Shown here piece after piece: positions 9,416-19,239 of a DNA stretch of 64,000 bases (positions are counted from its first letter, which is position 1; each line of letters opens with the position of its first letter). Made by a program: the position numbers and the translations under genes. Below the pieces are notes generated by a model. It searched no databases and was not told the DNA's origin. It saw nothing but the letters and a program-made list of their open reading frames with translations. The stretch lies in the NCBI RefSeq assembly GCF_000019525.1, contig NC_010506.1, positions 4,898,001 through 4,962,000 of the forward strand, given 5' to 3'. The DNA comes from Shewanella woodyi ATCC 51908. Lineage in GTDB: Bacteria > Pseudomonadota > Gammaproteobacteria > Enterobacterales > Shewanellaceae.

Positions 9416-10144
9416 ATGTCTGAGCCAGTTAACTCGAAGGTAGAAGCAAGCGAACAGCCACTTCATCACCTTGAAGCTGAGAGCCATGCCTGCAGCAACA
9501 TAGTTCATGAGCCACTCCCTCCTGCCCAGTGGCTTGGTTTTGATCAAACTCCATTGACCTTAGTTGAGAGCCGCTACTATACCCAAGTGTTAATCGAAAC
9601 TTCAGTTGCCGCACTCCTGTTTATCACTCTGCTCACTAGTTTCCTTATTATTGGTGCTGAGATGCCACTGCATATCATAGCTATCATTGTTCCGGCTCTG
9701 GTGTTAATCGCAGCAACAATAACTTGGCTTAGAGTCTCCCATGCTAAATCCATCGCTTATGGTGTATGCGAACATGAACTCCTTATGCAGAAAGGGATTA
9801 TCTGGTTTAAACGTATCTCACTTCCCTATACACGCCTACAACATATCTCCCTCTCTCAAGGGCCTATAGAGCGTAAATTTAATTTAAGAACATTAAAATG
9901 TTTCAGTGCTGGCAGTGGCAGTGCCGAGATTGAGCTGCCAGGACTCGAGAGCAAGGCTGCTGAAAAGCTCAGGCAGCATCTTCTCACTATGGCGAGTAGA
10001 GCTTCGCAAAAAGGTATCGCGGAAGCAGAGAGCGCAGCTCCATTGCAACAAACTCCCGAGGTTGAAGCTCTAAGCCTCGAAGAGATCACTACAGATACCC
10101 AAGTAGACAGTGATAACCAAGTTGAAAACGATGCAAAGCGCTAA
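9416..10144 (+). CDS. Bacterial PH-domain (bPH2/YdbS-like) membrane protein
   Basis: A 242-residue membrane protein of the YdbS/DUF304 (bPH2) family. Two adjacent hydrophobic helices (about residues 58-105) precede a single bPH2 domain with the typical GVCEHELLMQKGIIWFKRI and PYTRLQHISLSQGPIERKF segments. The acidic, low-complexity tail after residue 190 lies outside the domain. The stop at 10144 is one base before the ATG of the next gene, a larger protein of the same family, so they form a YdbS/YdbT-type pair. The molecular function of the family is not well established; an envelope role is likely. Confidence 0.87.
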   Translation: MSEPVNSKVEASEQPLHHLEAESHACSNIVHEPLPPAQWLGFDQTPLTLVESRYYTQVLIETSVAALLFITLLTSFLIIGAEMPLHIIAIIVPALVLIAATITWLRVSHAKSIAYGVCEHELLMQKGIIWFKRISLPYTRLQHISLSQGPIERKFNLRTLKCFSAGSGSAEIELPGLESKAAEKLRQHLLTMASRASQKGIAEAESAAPLQQTPEVEALSLEEITTDTQVDSDNQVENDAKR

Positions 10145-10145
10145 T

Positions 10146-11690
10146 ATGTCAGACCAAACATCCAGGTGGGCAGGGCTCTCTGCCTGGTCTATTATCAGCT
10201 ATAGCTTTAGCACTATTCGGCAAGTGTTGACTAATGGCTATGCCATCATCCCCTTCGTTTATACAGGTTGGCAAACAGGCTTTAACTCCCCTTGGCTTAT
10301 CATAGCGATAGTTGGCGCTATCTTGGCTGTTTTTACCTACGCCACAGTACAGTGGGCCATGTTTCGTTATCGCCTCTATGAGGACAAACTCGATGTTCGC
10401 CACGGGCTGATATTTAAGAAAGCCAATGAGATCCCCCTCAGTAAAATACAGAATGTTCGTCTCGAACAACCTCTCTACTTCAGGCCGATGGGACTTTATA
10501 GCTTAGTGGTGGAAACCGCAGGTTCCAAAGAGGATGAAGCGATACTGGCAGCGGTTAGCTATCAAAGAGCCATAGAGATAAAACAGCATCTGGTCGGAGA
10601 AAGGACTAATATTCAACAAAAAGTTGGCTCCCCATTAACTGAAACAGAAAACCAGCAAGTACAAGGAACTGTTCAAGGCTCGGCCCTAGAGCAGGCCCAA
10701 GAACAAACATTAGTGACGAAAGGAATTAAGGATCTACTACTGTTTGGTTTATATCAAAACAACCTCTTCTGGTTTTCCATTATTGCAGGTCCCATCTTAA
10801 GCCAATTAGATTGGAGTGATATCGCCGATACTCAATTGGCTCAAAGTTCACTGCAATGGTACAACCAAGCCACAAGCAGCAGCCTACTTTACCAAGTGCT
10901 CATCATCACACTACTCATTATCGGCTTCTACCTACTGCTATCGCTAATCTCTATGGCTGCAGCCGTACTGAAATATTACCCATACCATTTAGGGTTACAC
11001 AGCAAAACACTCCATAGAACCGGTGGTGTGATTGCAAAACAAAATGATGCTTTAGCCCTTCATAGGGTCCAAGTGACACGTTTCTCACAACCCCTAATTG
11101 GCCGCTTACTAAAGCTGTGGACACTTCATTTTAAGCAAGTTCAAGGCACTGAGATTGAGCAAAAAGCTAAAAAGCATATGTTGATCCCCAGCATGAACCG
11201 AGCACAGATCTCCGAGTTAATGCCTCAGATTGATGAATCAGGCACTAAGGCGCAACGACTACCTACACATTACAACCCCATCCATTTTGGTTGGTATTGG
11301 CGCAGAGCGTTACTGCCACTTCTTATCCCTCTGGTCAACACCATTGGGGTAGGGCTCAACCCTATGACAGAGGTGATGTGGGCAATTGGGCTCGCTGTGA
11401 GCTTGGCTATCTACCTTAGATACCGTCAATGGGGCTACCGATTAATCGAGAATACTTGTTGGATACATAATGGTGTATTGGGGCAATCTTGGTATCAGGT
11501 TCCACTTATCAAAGTGCAACATGTTGCGATAACGCAAACATCTGGCCAACGCAAGCGTGGAACCGCCACGTTAGAGTTAGGGCTGGCTAGCGGAACACAA
11601 ACCATCCCCTACATGCCAGTTGAGGATGCAAGAGAGATAGCCGAACTTACACTTGTAATTACCAGTAAAGATCCCAATAACTGGATATAG
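10146..11690 (+). CDS. Tandem bPH2 (YdbT-like) membrane protein
   Basis: About 514 residues from the ATG at 10146, right after the stop of the YdbS-like gene. In-frame upstream codons exist (ATG at 10131, GTG at 10110) but would overlap that gene. There are several pairs of membrane helices and three bPH2-like units: YRLYEDKLDVRHGLIFKKAN with IPLSKIQNVRLEQPL, then LGLHSKTLHRTGGVIAKQN with LALHRVQVTRFSQP, then YRLIENTCWIHNGVLGQ with VPLIKVQHVAITQTSG. This repeat architecture is typical of YdbT. The two gene products probably work together in the inner membrane; no enzymatic motif is visible. Confidence 0.87.
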   Translation: MSDQTSRWAGLSAWSIISYSFSTIRQVLTNGYAIIPFVYTGWQTGFNSPWLIIAIVGAILAVFTYATVQWAMFRYRLYEDKLDVRHGLIFKKANEIPLSKIQNVRLEQPLYFRPMGLYSLVVETAGSKEDEAILAAVSYQRAIEIKQHLVGERTNIQQKVGSPLTETENQQVQGTVQGSALEQAQEQTLVTKGIKDLLLFGLYQNNLFWFSIIAGPILSQLDWSDIADTQLAQSSLQWYNQATSSSLLYQVLIITLLIIGFYLLLSLISMAAAVLKYYPYHLGLHSKTLHRTGGVIAKQNDALALHRVQVTRFSQPLIGRLLKLWTLHFKQVQGTEIEQKAKKHMLIPSMNRAQISELMPQIDESGTKAQRLPTHYNPIHFGWYWRRALLPLLIPLVNTIGVGLNPMTEVMWAIGLAVSLAIYLRYRQWGYRLIENTCWIHNGVLGQSWYQVPLIKVQHVAITQTSGQRKRGTATLELGLASGTQTIPYMPVEDAREIAELTLVITSKDPNNWI

Positions 11691-11749
11691 AGTTATAAAG
11701 CCTAGAACCGAAGCCCAAAAATCTAAGCTTAAAATAGAGGAGAATTATC

Positions 11750-12328
11750 TTGAGTAGTAAGGAACACGTATCCCTGCAAGCAGAGAATATCACCCCAGAC
11801 ACCATTATTAATTTCTGGTTTAAAGAGATTGATCCTAAATGCCACTGGGTTAAAGATACAGACTTTGATCAACAACTCCGCAGCTGTTTCGGCCCACTAC
11901 TGGAGCAAGCCAAAGCTGGCGAACTCTACCACTGGCGTGCGACCCCCCAAGGCCGCTTAGCTGAGATAATTGTATTAGATCAGTTCTCCCGTAACATCTA
12001 CCGTGATACCCCCCAAGCTTTTGAAGCAGATCCAATGGCATTAGTCTTAGCCCAAGAAGCCGTCGCATTTAAGGTAGATCAAGAGATTAACCCAACATAT
12101 GTTCCTTTTCTGTTTATGCCCTATATGCACAGTGAATCAGCCAAGATACATGAAATAGCCATGGTGCTATTTAAACGTGAAGCTGCACAGGTAAGCTTAA
12201 GCTTTGAAGAGAGGCATAAGGCGATCATCGACCGCTTTGGTCGTTATCCCCATAGAAATGAGATCCTTGGACGCTCCTCAACAGCTGATGAGTTAGAGTT
12301 TTTGTCTGAACCTGGGTCGTCATTCTAG
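11750..12328 (+). CDS. DUF924 family protein
   Basis: A 192-residue soluble alpha-helical protein of the DUF924 (TPR-like fold) family. Typical blocks are TIINFWFKEIDPKCHWVKD near the start, GRLAEIIVLDQFSRNIYRDT near residue 65 and FLFMPYMHSESAKIHEIA near residue 120, ending RFGRYPHRNEILGR. The start is TTG at 11750, chosen because AGAGGAG lies about 7 bases upstream and no ATG is suitably placed. It stands alone between the bPH2 pair and a minus-strand region. The family has no firmly assigned biochemical function. Confidence 0.9.
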   Translation: MSSKEHVSLQAENITPDTIINFWFKEIDPKCHWVKDTDFDQQLRSCFGPLLEQAKAGELYHWRATPQGRLAEIIVLDQFSRNIYRDTPQAFEADPMALVLAQEAVAFKVDQEINPTYVPFLFMPYMHSESAKIHEIAMVLFKREAAQVSLSFEERHKAIIDRFGRYPHRNEILGRSSTADELEFLSEPGSSF

Positions 12329-12502
12329 TAATAAAGAGCAGATTTGTCCGATAACAAACAAGTGATCTCTTCGATTAGACTTTACTATCAAAAAGTTTAG
12401 CGGCCCTATTTTTATCGGTTTAAATTTTTACATGGGCCGTTAATCGCTTTTAAGCATAACCATACTGAAGCTTGTAAGTACTATTAATGAATTTCTTACA
12501 CC
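12329..12502. other. Intergenic, possible weak hairpin
   Basis: AT-rich spacer between convergent genes. AGCGGCCC near 12400 and GGGCCGTT near 12434 could pair across a roughly 25-base T-rich loop and might act as a weak terminator. No gene is evident. Confidence 0.3.
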
Positions 12503-12691
12503 CTATGTTACAGATAACTCTATTAAAAGAGTAAATGACACCAGATTACCAAATAGATCTGTGTTCGCAGTAACAGAGATTATTTCGTGGCCTTCGCCTT
12601 CCATCTCTTCGATTTGAGCGTTTAGCAGTGTTAAATCGACATCCCCAAAAAACCTATTTGTTCTTTTATTAAAAATAACAACTTTACGCAT
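12503..12691 (-). CDS. Small protein of unknown function (62 aa)
   Basis: A 62-residue reading frame beginning MRKVVIFNKRTNRFFGDVDL. It has a good ribosome-binding site (GGAG, 7 bases before the ATG at 12691) and its own space between two flanking genes. The sequence has no signal peptide or clear membrane helix; the hydrophobic C-terminal strand (LVSFTLLIELSV) is too short to be sure. I do not recognise the family. It is 31 bases downstream of the flavin-binding-fold gene on the same strand and may share its transcript. Confidence 0.6.
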   Translation of the reverse strand: MRKVVIFNKRTNRFFGDVDLTLLNAQIEEMEGEGHEIISVTANTDLFGNLVSFTLLIELSVT

Positions 12692-12722
12692 ATTTAAACT
12701 CCATCTCTTATGCTCATCAATA

Positions 12723-13298
12723 TTAAGAATCGCTACTGTTTTGCTTTATGCCTGCTCGCTGAACAATCTCAGTATCGAAGCCATCGATGCTCTTTTGGTT
12801 TCTTTTAACCCAGTACTTTTCGATCCCCTCAGTCCCATGTTTATCTGACCACTTTGCTAAATCGTCTCGGTCGCTTTCAAAGGTAAAATAGGGAACAGAC
12901 ATGCCACATGAAGATTGCACTAAAGTGATATCTAGTACAAAGATTTGACGAGCGGCGACACTCTCAGGAAAGAGTTTTGCATATTGCTCCCATTCGGCAT
13001 CGTTAACGTGCAGTACTTCAGCTTGACCATAAGTGCGTAGAATGAGTGGTGAGCCTTCAAATGCACAAAACATAATAGTCATTCGGGGATCTTGCAGTAC
13101 ATGAGAAGCCGATTCATTGCCGCTACCGGTTAGGTTTAACCAAGCAATTTTGCTGGAGCTAATCACTCGTAATGAGTCGCCCCCTTTCGGTGATAGATTC
13201 ACACAACCAGTTTGAGCTGCGGTAGCGACAAAATAGATCTTTTGCTTCTCAATAAACTCAATGTGTTTACTTGAGAGCTCTGCAAATTGCTTTCCCAT
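12723..13298 (-). CDS. Pyridoxamine 5'-phosphate oxidase-like (flavin split-barrel) protein
   Basis: A 191-residue soluble protein with the split-barrel fold of the pyridoxamine-phosphate-oxidase superfamily. The N-terminal half shows the usual IYFVATAAQTGCVNLSPKGG and IAWLNLTGSGNESASHVLQD pattern, followed by MTIMFCAFEGSPLILRTYG. Members bind FMN or F420 and reduce varied substrates, or serve in stress protection. The C-terminal extension (about residues 130-191) is as expected for this subgroup. It is monocistronic or paired with the small gene downstream. Substrate and cofactor cannot be assigned from sequence. Confidence 0.85.
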   Translation of the reverse strand: MGKQFAELSSKHIEFIEKQKIYFVATAAQTGCVNLSPKGGDSLRVISSSKIAWLNLTGSGNESASHVLQDPRMTIMFCAFEGSPLILRTYGQAEVLHVNDAEWEQYAKLFPESVAARQIFVLDITLVQSSCGMSVPYFTFESDRDDLAKWSDKHGTEGIEKYWVKRNQKSIDGFDTEIVQRAGIKQNSSDS

Positions 13299-13409
13299 AA
13301 AATAAAACTCCCTGTAAAGCTTTGAAAAAAGTCATAAGACTATACAACCTTTAACACTACCTATCATCGTTAATAAATAACATACCGAGATGTAATTTAA
13401 CTTAGCAGG

Positions 13410-15086
13410 CTAATGTCGTTTCTCCATCATATCTCGCATCACAAATTTCTGTATTTTTCCTGTAACTGTCATCGGAAATTTGGTCACAAAAGAGATATGT
13501 TCAGGGATCTTAAAATGACTAATACTGTCCTTACAGAAATCTTGAACCTCCTGTACCGTCAATGATCTATCCTTCTTACATATTATCCATGCGCACACAC
13601 TTTCCCCATACTTATCATCCTTTATACCGAAGACTTGTACATCTAAAATGGTCGGGTGCGTATATAAAAAGTTTTCGATCTCTCTAGGATAAATGTTCTC
13701 ACCACCACGAATAATCATGTCCTTCATACGTCCGGTGACTTTTAGGTAATTGTCGTTATCCATCTCACCTAAATCACCTGAGTGCAGCCAACCATCTTGG
13801 CTGATTGTCTCTTTGGTTTTTTGCTCATCTTCCCAGTAACCTTTCATCACGGCATAGCCACGAATACAGATCTCCCCTTCCACGCCTATTGGCACAGTCT
13901 CCCCATTTTGATTAACCAGCTTTACCTCTAAACCAGGCCCAATTTTCCCCACGGTTGTAACCCGTTTCTCAATCGCATCATCGATACCCGTCATGTGACT
14001 AACAGGGCTAGTTTCAGTTTGTCCGTAGGCGATAAGTATATGTTTCATATTCATATCACCGATAACTTTCTTGATAGTCTCTATTGGGCATAATGCCCCC
14101 GCCATAATCCCCGTACGTAAACTCGTCAAATCATATGCGTTAAACTCTGGCTCATTTAAAATGGCGATAAACATGGTTGGGACGCCATGAAGCGCGGTAC
14201 ATCGGTATTCATCTATCGCCTCTAAACAAGCAATAGGGTCAAATGAGTCACTGGGAAATACCGCACTACAGCCGTGGGTAATGCAGGCTAAGTTTCCCAT
14301 TACCATGCCAAAACAGTGATATAGCGGCACAGGAATACATAGCTTATCATCGTAAGTTAAGCGCATTTTTTCGCCGACTTGAAAGCCATTATTCAAAATA
14401 CTACTGTGAGTCAAGGTTGCTCCTTTAGGCTCTCCCGTTGTACCACTGGTAAACTGAATATTAATGGCATCATCAGGAGAAAGACGCTGACCAATGCTAT
14501 TAACTTTTTCAATCAATTCATCAGTGCAGTAATCACTCACCTCATCGAAACCAAACATACCAGAACGGCTTTTATCGCCCATCTGAATAACACTTTTCAA
14601 CAATGGGAAGTTTTCAGAAGTAAGCTCTCCAGGCGAACATAACTTAAGTTCTGGCACTATGGTTTCAATCATTTCTAAGTAATCGGAAGATTTGAAGTTT
14701 GTAGCGGTGATCAATACTTTACAGCCAACTTTCTTTAGCGAATATGACAGTTCAGAGATCCTATATGCCGGATTGATGCACACCAATACAGCACCGATTT
14801 TTGCAGTGGCAAACTGAGCAATACACCATTCAATACAGTTAGGGGCCCAAATAGCAACTCTATCACCGGGTTTAACATTAAGCTGTAGCAATCCCGCGGC
14901 GAACTGAGTCACCTTTTGGTGATACAGCCTGTAGTTCCAAGAGATATTTTGATGTTTAACAACAATGGCTTGCGCATTAGGATGTTGTGAAGCGATACAA
15001 TCAAAAGTCTGCCCAATAGTGCCATTGATAAACACTGCGTCCCCCTCCCCCTCTTTGTAACTTTGTCTTGTTAAGTCCTGCTCCAT
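13410..15086 (-). CDS. AMP-binding acyl-CoA synthetase
   Basis: A 558-residue adenylate-forming ligase that activates a carboxylic acid with ATP and joins it to CoA. The P-loop-like INIQFTSGTTGEPKGATLTH motif is near residue 205, AYGQTETSP near 345, and the A8 hinge block GWLHSGDLGEMDNDNYLKVT then GRMKDMIIRGGENIYPREIE near 430-460. The catalytic lysine is in MTVTGKIQKF near the C-terminus. It resembles medium- or short-chain FadD-type enzymes. It is divergent from the amidase gene, which suggests it activates the acid released by amide hydrolysis; that link is inference. Confidence 0.92.
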   Translation of the reverse strand: MEQDLTRQSYKEGEGDAVFINGTIGQTFDCIASQHPNAQAIVVKHQNISWNYRLYHQKVTQFAAGLLQLNVKPGDRVAIWAPNCIEWCIAQFATAKIGAVLVCINPAYRISELSYSLKKVGCKVLITATNFKSSDYLEMIETIVPELKLCSPGELTSENFPLLKSVIQMGDKSRSGMFGFDEVSDYCTDELIEKVNSIGQRLSPDDAINIQFTSGTTGEPKGATLTHSSILNNGFQVGEKMRLTYDDKLCIPVPLYHCFGMVMGNLACITHGCSAVFPSDSFDPIACLEAIDEYRCTALHGVPTMFIAILNEPEFNAYDLTSLRTGIMAGALCPIETIKKVIGDMNMKHILIAYGQTETSPVSHMTGIDDAIEKRVTTVGKIGPGLEVKLVNQNGETVPIGVEGEICIRGYAVMKGYWEDEQKTKETISQDGWLHSGDLGEMDNDNYLKVTGRMKDMIIRGGENIYPREIENFLYTHPTILDVQVFGIKDDKYGESVCAWIICKKDRSLTVQEVQDFCKDSISHFKIPEHISFVTKFPMTVTGKIQKFVMRDMMEKRH

Positions 15087-15253
15087 TTGTCACCCCTTCA
15101 ACTATCCAGCAAATTTATAACTTATAAAAATAGTATGTAAAACGCAATAATTTATTCTGAAAGTAGAATATACGCAAAGATAATATACAGCTTGACATTA
15201 TTACCATCCCCCCTATACGTTAATATTTCGAACTTAGACTCAGGAGAACAACA

Positions 15254-16768
15254 ATGGCAATTACAGGCCCGACAATAACCGAGTTAAATTTGATCGCTAA
15301 AAGCCTCTGTATGGATTTATCAGACTCAGATTTAGAATTACACCTGTCGTTATTACAACCAAACCTTGCAGCTTATGAACTCATCGACTCACTTCCCGAT
15401 AACGTCCCTTTTGTCACTCATCCTCGAACAAGCGGCTATGAGCCAGATCTCGAACAAAATGAACTGAATGCTTGGCATAGAAAGGTATCAATTAAAGGAG
15501 AAAAGTCTGGCTTATTAGCTGGATACAAAGTTGTTTTAAAGGATAATATTTTTCTTGCTGGAGTACCGATGAACAATGGAGCATCAACATTGCAAGGATA
15601 TATTCCTGAATATGATGCAACGGTAGTAAGTAGGATCCTCAACGCTGGGGGCGAAATTGTTGGTAAAGCCCACTGTGAATATTTCTGCTTATCCGGTGGA
15701 AGTCACACCAACAGCAAGCACTCAGTCAAGAACCCATACAATCCGCTGCATTCTAGTGGCGGCTCCTCCTCTGGCTGTGGCGCCTTAGTTGGAGCAGGGG
15801 AAGTGGAGATGGCAATAGGCTGTGATCAAGGGGGATCCATTAGAATTCCCGCCTCTTGGTCTGGTTGTGTTGGCATGAAACCCACCTGGGGTCTAGTTCC
15901 TTACAGTGGAATAATGCCTATTGAAAATACCATCGATAATGCTGGGCCTATCACCAATAATGTGGAAAACAACGCTAAATTATTACAAGCCATAGCGGGT
16001 CATGATGGCCTAGATCCAAGGCAATATCGGCAGGGAGTCGATGATTATCTTACCAGTTTAAAGTCCAATATAAACGATCTTAAAATCGGCATATTAACTG
16101 ATGGATTTAACCGTCCAGAATCAGAAGAAGACGTCGATAAAGCAGTGTTAGATGCCATACAAGTGCTTTCAAAACTTGGCGCCAGTATTGATGAAGTATC
16201 CACCCCTTGGCATAACATTGGACAATCTATTTGGCTAGCTGTGGCACTTGAAGGCTTAACCGACCAGATGATGCTAGGCAATGGCATGGGGCGTGGCTGG
16301 AAAGGCTTGCACAGCACCAGCTTAATTGACCGCCATTCAAGCTGGCGTATGCGAGCTAATGAACTACCAAATAATCTAAAGTCTTGCCTACTCACCGGCC
16401 AGTACATGCTTGAGAAATATAATGGCCACTTCTATGCAAAAGCACAGAACCTAAGCCGCCGTTTAACCGATGAATATGACAAGCTTCTGTCACATTTTGA
16501 CATCTTAATCATGCCAACTACCCCCATGAAAGCAACACCAATCCCGACTGCTGACGATGATGAGGCTCTGCATGTGCAGCGAGCCTTTGAAATGATAGGT
16601 AACACCAGTCCATTTGATACCACTGGCCACCCGGCATTATCTATACCCTGCGGAATACGAAACGGTTTACCCGTTGGAATGATGTTAGTTGGCAATCATT
16701 TTGATGAAGCAACCCTGTACCGGGCTGCACAAGCCTATGAGCAAAGTACAGATTGGAAGGCCGTTTAG
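15254..16768 (+). CDS. Amidase (amidase signature family)
   Basis: A 504-residue amidase hydrolysing an amide to acid and ammonia or amine. The Ser-cisSer-Lys triad is visible: Lys96 in YKVVLKDNIF, Ser171 in SSGGSSSGCG, and nucleophile Ser195 in CDQGGSIRIPASWSG. The numbering matches, as I recall it, Rhodococcus enantioselective amidase, and the N-terminal helical extension (residues 1-80) is also of that type. AGGAG precedes the ATG. It is followed by a TonB receptor on the same strand and faces an acyl-CoA synthetase, making a compact amide import, hydrolysis and activation set. No nitrile hydratase genes are nearby. Confidence 0.93.
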   Translation: MAITGPTITELNLIAKSLCMDLSDSDLELHLSLLQPNLAAYELIDSLPDNVPFVTHPRTSGYEPDLEQNELNAWHRKVSIKGEKSGLLAGYKVVLKDNIFLAGVPMNNGASTLQGYIPEYDATVVSRILNAGGEIVGKAHCEYFCLSGGSHTNSKHSVKNPYNPLHSSGGSSSGCGALVGAGEVEMAIGCDQGGSIRIPASWSGCVGMKPTWGLVPYSGIMPIENTIDNAGPITNNVENNAKLLQAIAGHDGLDPRQYRQGVDDYLTSLKSNINDLKIGILTDGFNRPESEEDVDKAVLDAIQVLSKLGASIDEVSTPWHNIGQSIWLAVALEGLTDQMMLGNGMGRGWKGLHSTSLIDRHSSWRMRANELPNNLKSCLLTGQYMLEKYNGHFYAKAQNLSRRLTDEYDKLLSHFDILIMPTTPMKATPIPTADDDEALHVQRAFEMIGNTSPFDTTGHPALSIPCGIRNGLPVGMMLVGNHFDEATLYRAAQAYEQSTDWKAV

Positions 16769-16844
16769 TTCCTCAGAGACTAAAGGTTCAATTTTTATCG
16801 CTCGTTATTCTAACAATAAACAACTAAAAGGAATGATTAATATT

Positions 16845-19121
16845 ATGAATCGATTAATAAATATAACTCTAATAATCTCAATCTCTTCCGTTACACTCCC
16901 AGTGCTAAGCAATGACTCGGAAATAGAAGTTATTGAAGTAAGAGCTCAAAAAAGAGTACAGCCTTTGCAAAAAGTCGGCATCACTATGGCCGCATTTGGG
17001 GAGGAACAGCTAAAAGAGTTAGGTGTAACCGACGTAGTTAATGTCGCTGCAAATGTGTCAAATGTTCAAGTCAACTACGGTCTAGGCAATAACTTTTTCA
17101 ACATACGAGGATTAGGGCTAAACGAGTTTACCTCTAACCTAGATGCACCAGTTGCAGTTCATGTAGATGAAGTTTATATGAGCAAGGGCTTTATGACGGG
17201 AATGACACTATTTGATATTGAACATGTAGAAGTCCTTAAAGGCCCACAGGGGGATCTTTTTGGTCGCAATACCACAGGTGGGGCCGTTAACTTTTTTACT
17301 AACAAACCTACATCCTACTTTGAGGCTGGAGTCAGTGTTGGATATGATAACTATGACACCTTAACCACAGAAAACTTTATCTCTGGCCCTTTGTCTGACA
17401 ACCTTTCTGGACGATTGTCCATGTATATAACAGAGCAAGGTGAGGGCTATTACTACAACACCAATCGCCAAGACGATGAAGGGGCCGTAAAAGAGAAAGC
17501 CGTTCGTGGCCAACTCTTATGGGAAAATGATGACGGAACATCTGCTCTATTGTCAATGCACTATGGTAAGGATAAATCTGAACTTCATCCCTATGAAGGG
17601 GTAGGCAATACCTTACCCGATGGAAGTGGTTTTTGCCCTGCTTACTTAGATGGAACCGTGCAAGGGGATAATGCCAATTGCTTACGAGGTTTAGATCTTA
17701 TTTTCAATCCAGGCCAAGATATTAGTCAGTACTACCCAGGAGAAAGTGATCCCTATATCACTCAAAATAACCTGAGCTTTACCGTCGATAATGAAAGCAT
17801 AGGCGGGTTAGTCAGAATAGAGCATCAACTTGATAATGCTACCCTCTCCTCTATCACCGCCTATGAGCAATTCAGTCAAGATCAACGTGAAGACTCAGAT
17901 GGTAGCCCTGTGACCTCTGTTGAAGTTTATTGGTTCACCGAATTTAAGCAGTTTACTCAGGAGATCAGGTTGTCATCAGATTTTGATCATAACAACTGGA
18001 ACTACATTGTTGGATTATTCTATGAACATGATGACTTCGATAACGCAGATTATTTAACGGCATATTTACCGTTCAATGGACTCAACAATTACTCAAAGTA
18101 CAACCAAAAAGTCGATGCAGTAGCTGCATTTGCACATATAGAAAATGAGTTAACGGAAGATTTAAGATTAATTAGTGGCGTTCGATACAGTTGGGAACAA
18201 ACTAGCTTAACAGGGGGAACTTATAAAGGTGAGGGGCTGAAATCAATAGGAGGGGAAGAGCAACCTGTCACCATCACGGGAGTTGCATCTACCGCAGCAA
18301 ACCTTAGCGATGGCGGCCAACGAACCGATGAAAACGTCACATTTAAAGCTGGGTTAGAGTGGTCACCTCAAGAAGATGTACTCTATTATGGCTCAATCTC
18401 TACAGGGTTTAGAAGCGGTGGCTACAGTGTGGCTTTTGCTGCAACACAAGATGAACTCACCAGTTTAGAGCCCGAAGAGATCACCGCTTATGAGATCGGA
18501 TTTAAATCTACACTAGCCGATAGGAGCTTACAATTTAACGGTTCAATTTTCCGTTATGACTTCCAAAATGGTCATATTGATGTTGATGCGCCTAACTCTC
18601 CGGTACCAATTACCATTAATGCTGCTGAAATTGAAACAATCGGAGCAGAGATTGATCTTCAGTGGGTACCCATTGATGGGTTAAAACTCAGTTCAGGTGT
18701 TGGTTGGGTCGATGCAGAATTAAAAAGCGAGTTAACCTTACAAACAGGTATTGGGGAAGTTCAACTACAGGGGAATCGTCCTGCATTTAATCCTAAATAC
18801 ACCTACAATGGGCAGGCACGCTATGTGTGGGAGCTACACGATGGTTATGATCTGATTTTTGCCAGTGATTGGAGCTGGAGAGATGAGCAATATCTCGAAG
18901 TGAATAACCAACCTAGTAATTTAATTGACGACTATTGGATCGTAAATGCACGTATTGCACTGGAGTCAACCGAAAATGATTGGCGTATCTCTTTATGGGG
19001 AAAAAATATCACTGACACTCAGTACGTGACTTACCTCAATGATCTGCCAGCATTTGGTTGGTTACTTCGTGGTTATGGTGCTCCATCGACCTACGGCGCA
19101 ACATTTGAAATGAAGTTCTAA
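16845..19121 (+). CDS. TonB-dependent outer-membrane receptor
   Basis: A 758-residue receptor counted from the ATG at 16845, where a signal peptide begins (MNRLINITLIISISSVTLP). AAAAGGA lies about 11 bases upstream. An in-frame ATG at 16689 overlaps the amidase and is not the start. A TonB-box-like IEVIEVRAQKR follows the leader. The plug has ITMAAFGEEQLKELGV and GPQGDLFGRNTTGGAVNFF, and the barrel ends YGATFEMKF. It follows the amidase by 76 bases and probably imports the amidase substrate or a precursor. A good terminator follows. Confidence 0.92.
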   Translation: MNRLINITLIISISSVTLPVLSNDSEIEVIEVRAQKRVQPLQKVGITMAAFGEEQLKELGVTDVVNVAANVSNVQVNYGLGNNFFNIRGLGLNEFTSNLDAPVAVHVDEVYMSKGFMTGMTLFDIEHVEVLKGPQGDLFGRNTTGGAVNFFTNKPTSYFEAGVSVGYDNYDTLTTENFISGPLSDNLSGRLSMYITEQGEGYYYNTNRQDDEGAVKEKAVRGQLLWENDDGTSALLSMHYGKDKSELHPYEGVGNTLPDGSGFCPAYLDGTVQGDNANCLRGLDLIFNPGQDISQYYPGESDPYITQNNLSFTVDNESIGGLVRIEHQLDNATLSSITAYEQFSQDQREDSDGSPVTSVEVYWFTEFKQFTQEIRLSSDFDHNNWNYIVGLFYEHDDFDNADYLTAYLPFNGLNNYSKYNQKVDAVAAFAHIENELTEDLRLISGVRYSWEQTSLTGGTYKGEGLKSIGGEEQPVTITGVASTAANLSDGGQRTDENVTFKAGLEWSPQEDVLYYGSISTGFRSGGYSVAFAATQDELTSLEPEEITAYEIGFKSTLADRSLQFNGSIFRYDFQNGHIDVDAPNSPVPITINAAEIETIGAEIDLQWVPIDGLKLSSGVGWVDAELKSELTLQTGIGEVQLQGNRPAFNPKYTYNGQARYVWELHDGYDLIFASDWSWRDEQYLEVNNQPSNLIDDYWIVNARIALESTENDWRISLWGKNITDTQYVTYLNDLPAFGWLLRGYGAPSTYGATFEMKF

Positions 19122-19155
19122 CGACAAATTCCCCCCAAAAACACCAAACAGTATT

Positions 19156-19190
19156 AAATACCGTTAAGCAGTAATTTACGGTATTTTTTT
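19156..19190 (+). terminator. Intrinsic terminator after TonB receptor
   Basis: AAATACCGT (19156-19164) pairs perfectly with ACGGTATTT (19178-19186) and is followed by further Ts. It lies 35 bases past the receptor stop, ending the amidase-receptor transcript. Confidence 0.75.
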
Positions 19191-19239
19191 AGTTATATGA
19201 ATTAGGAATAAAGGAGTAAAAAGAGAACAAAGAAAACCA

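Noticed and set aside
16689..16844. Longer start for the second TonB receptor
   Set aside because: It would overlap the amidase gene and precede the signal peptide that begins at 16845.
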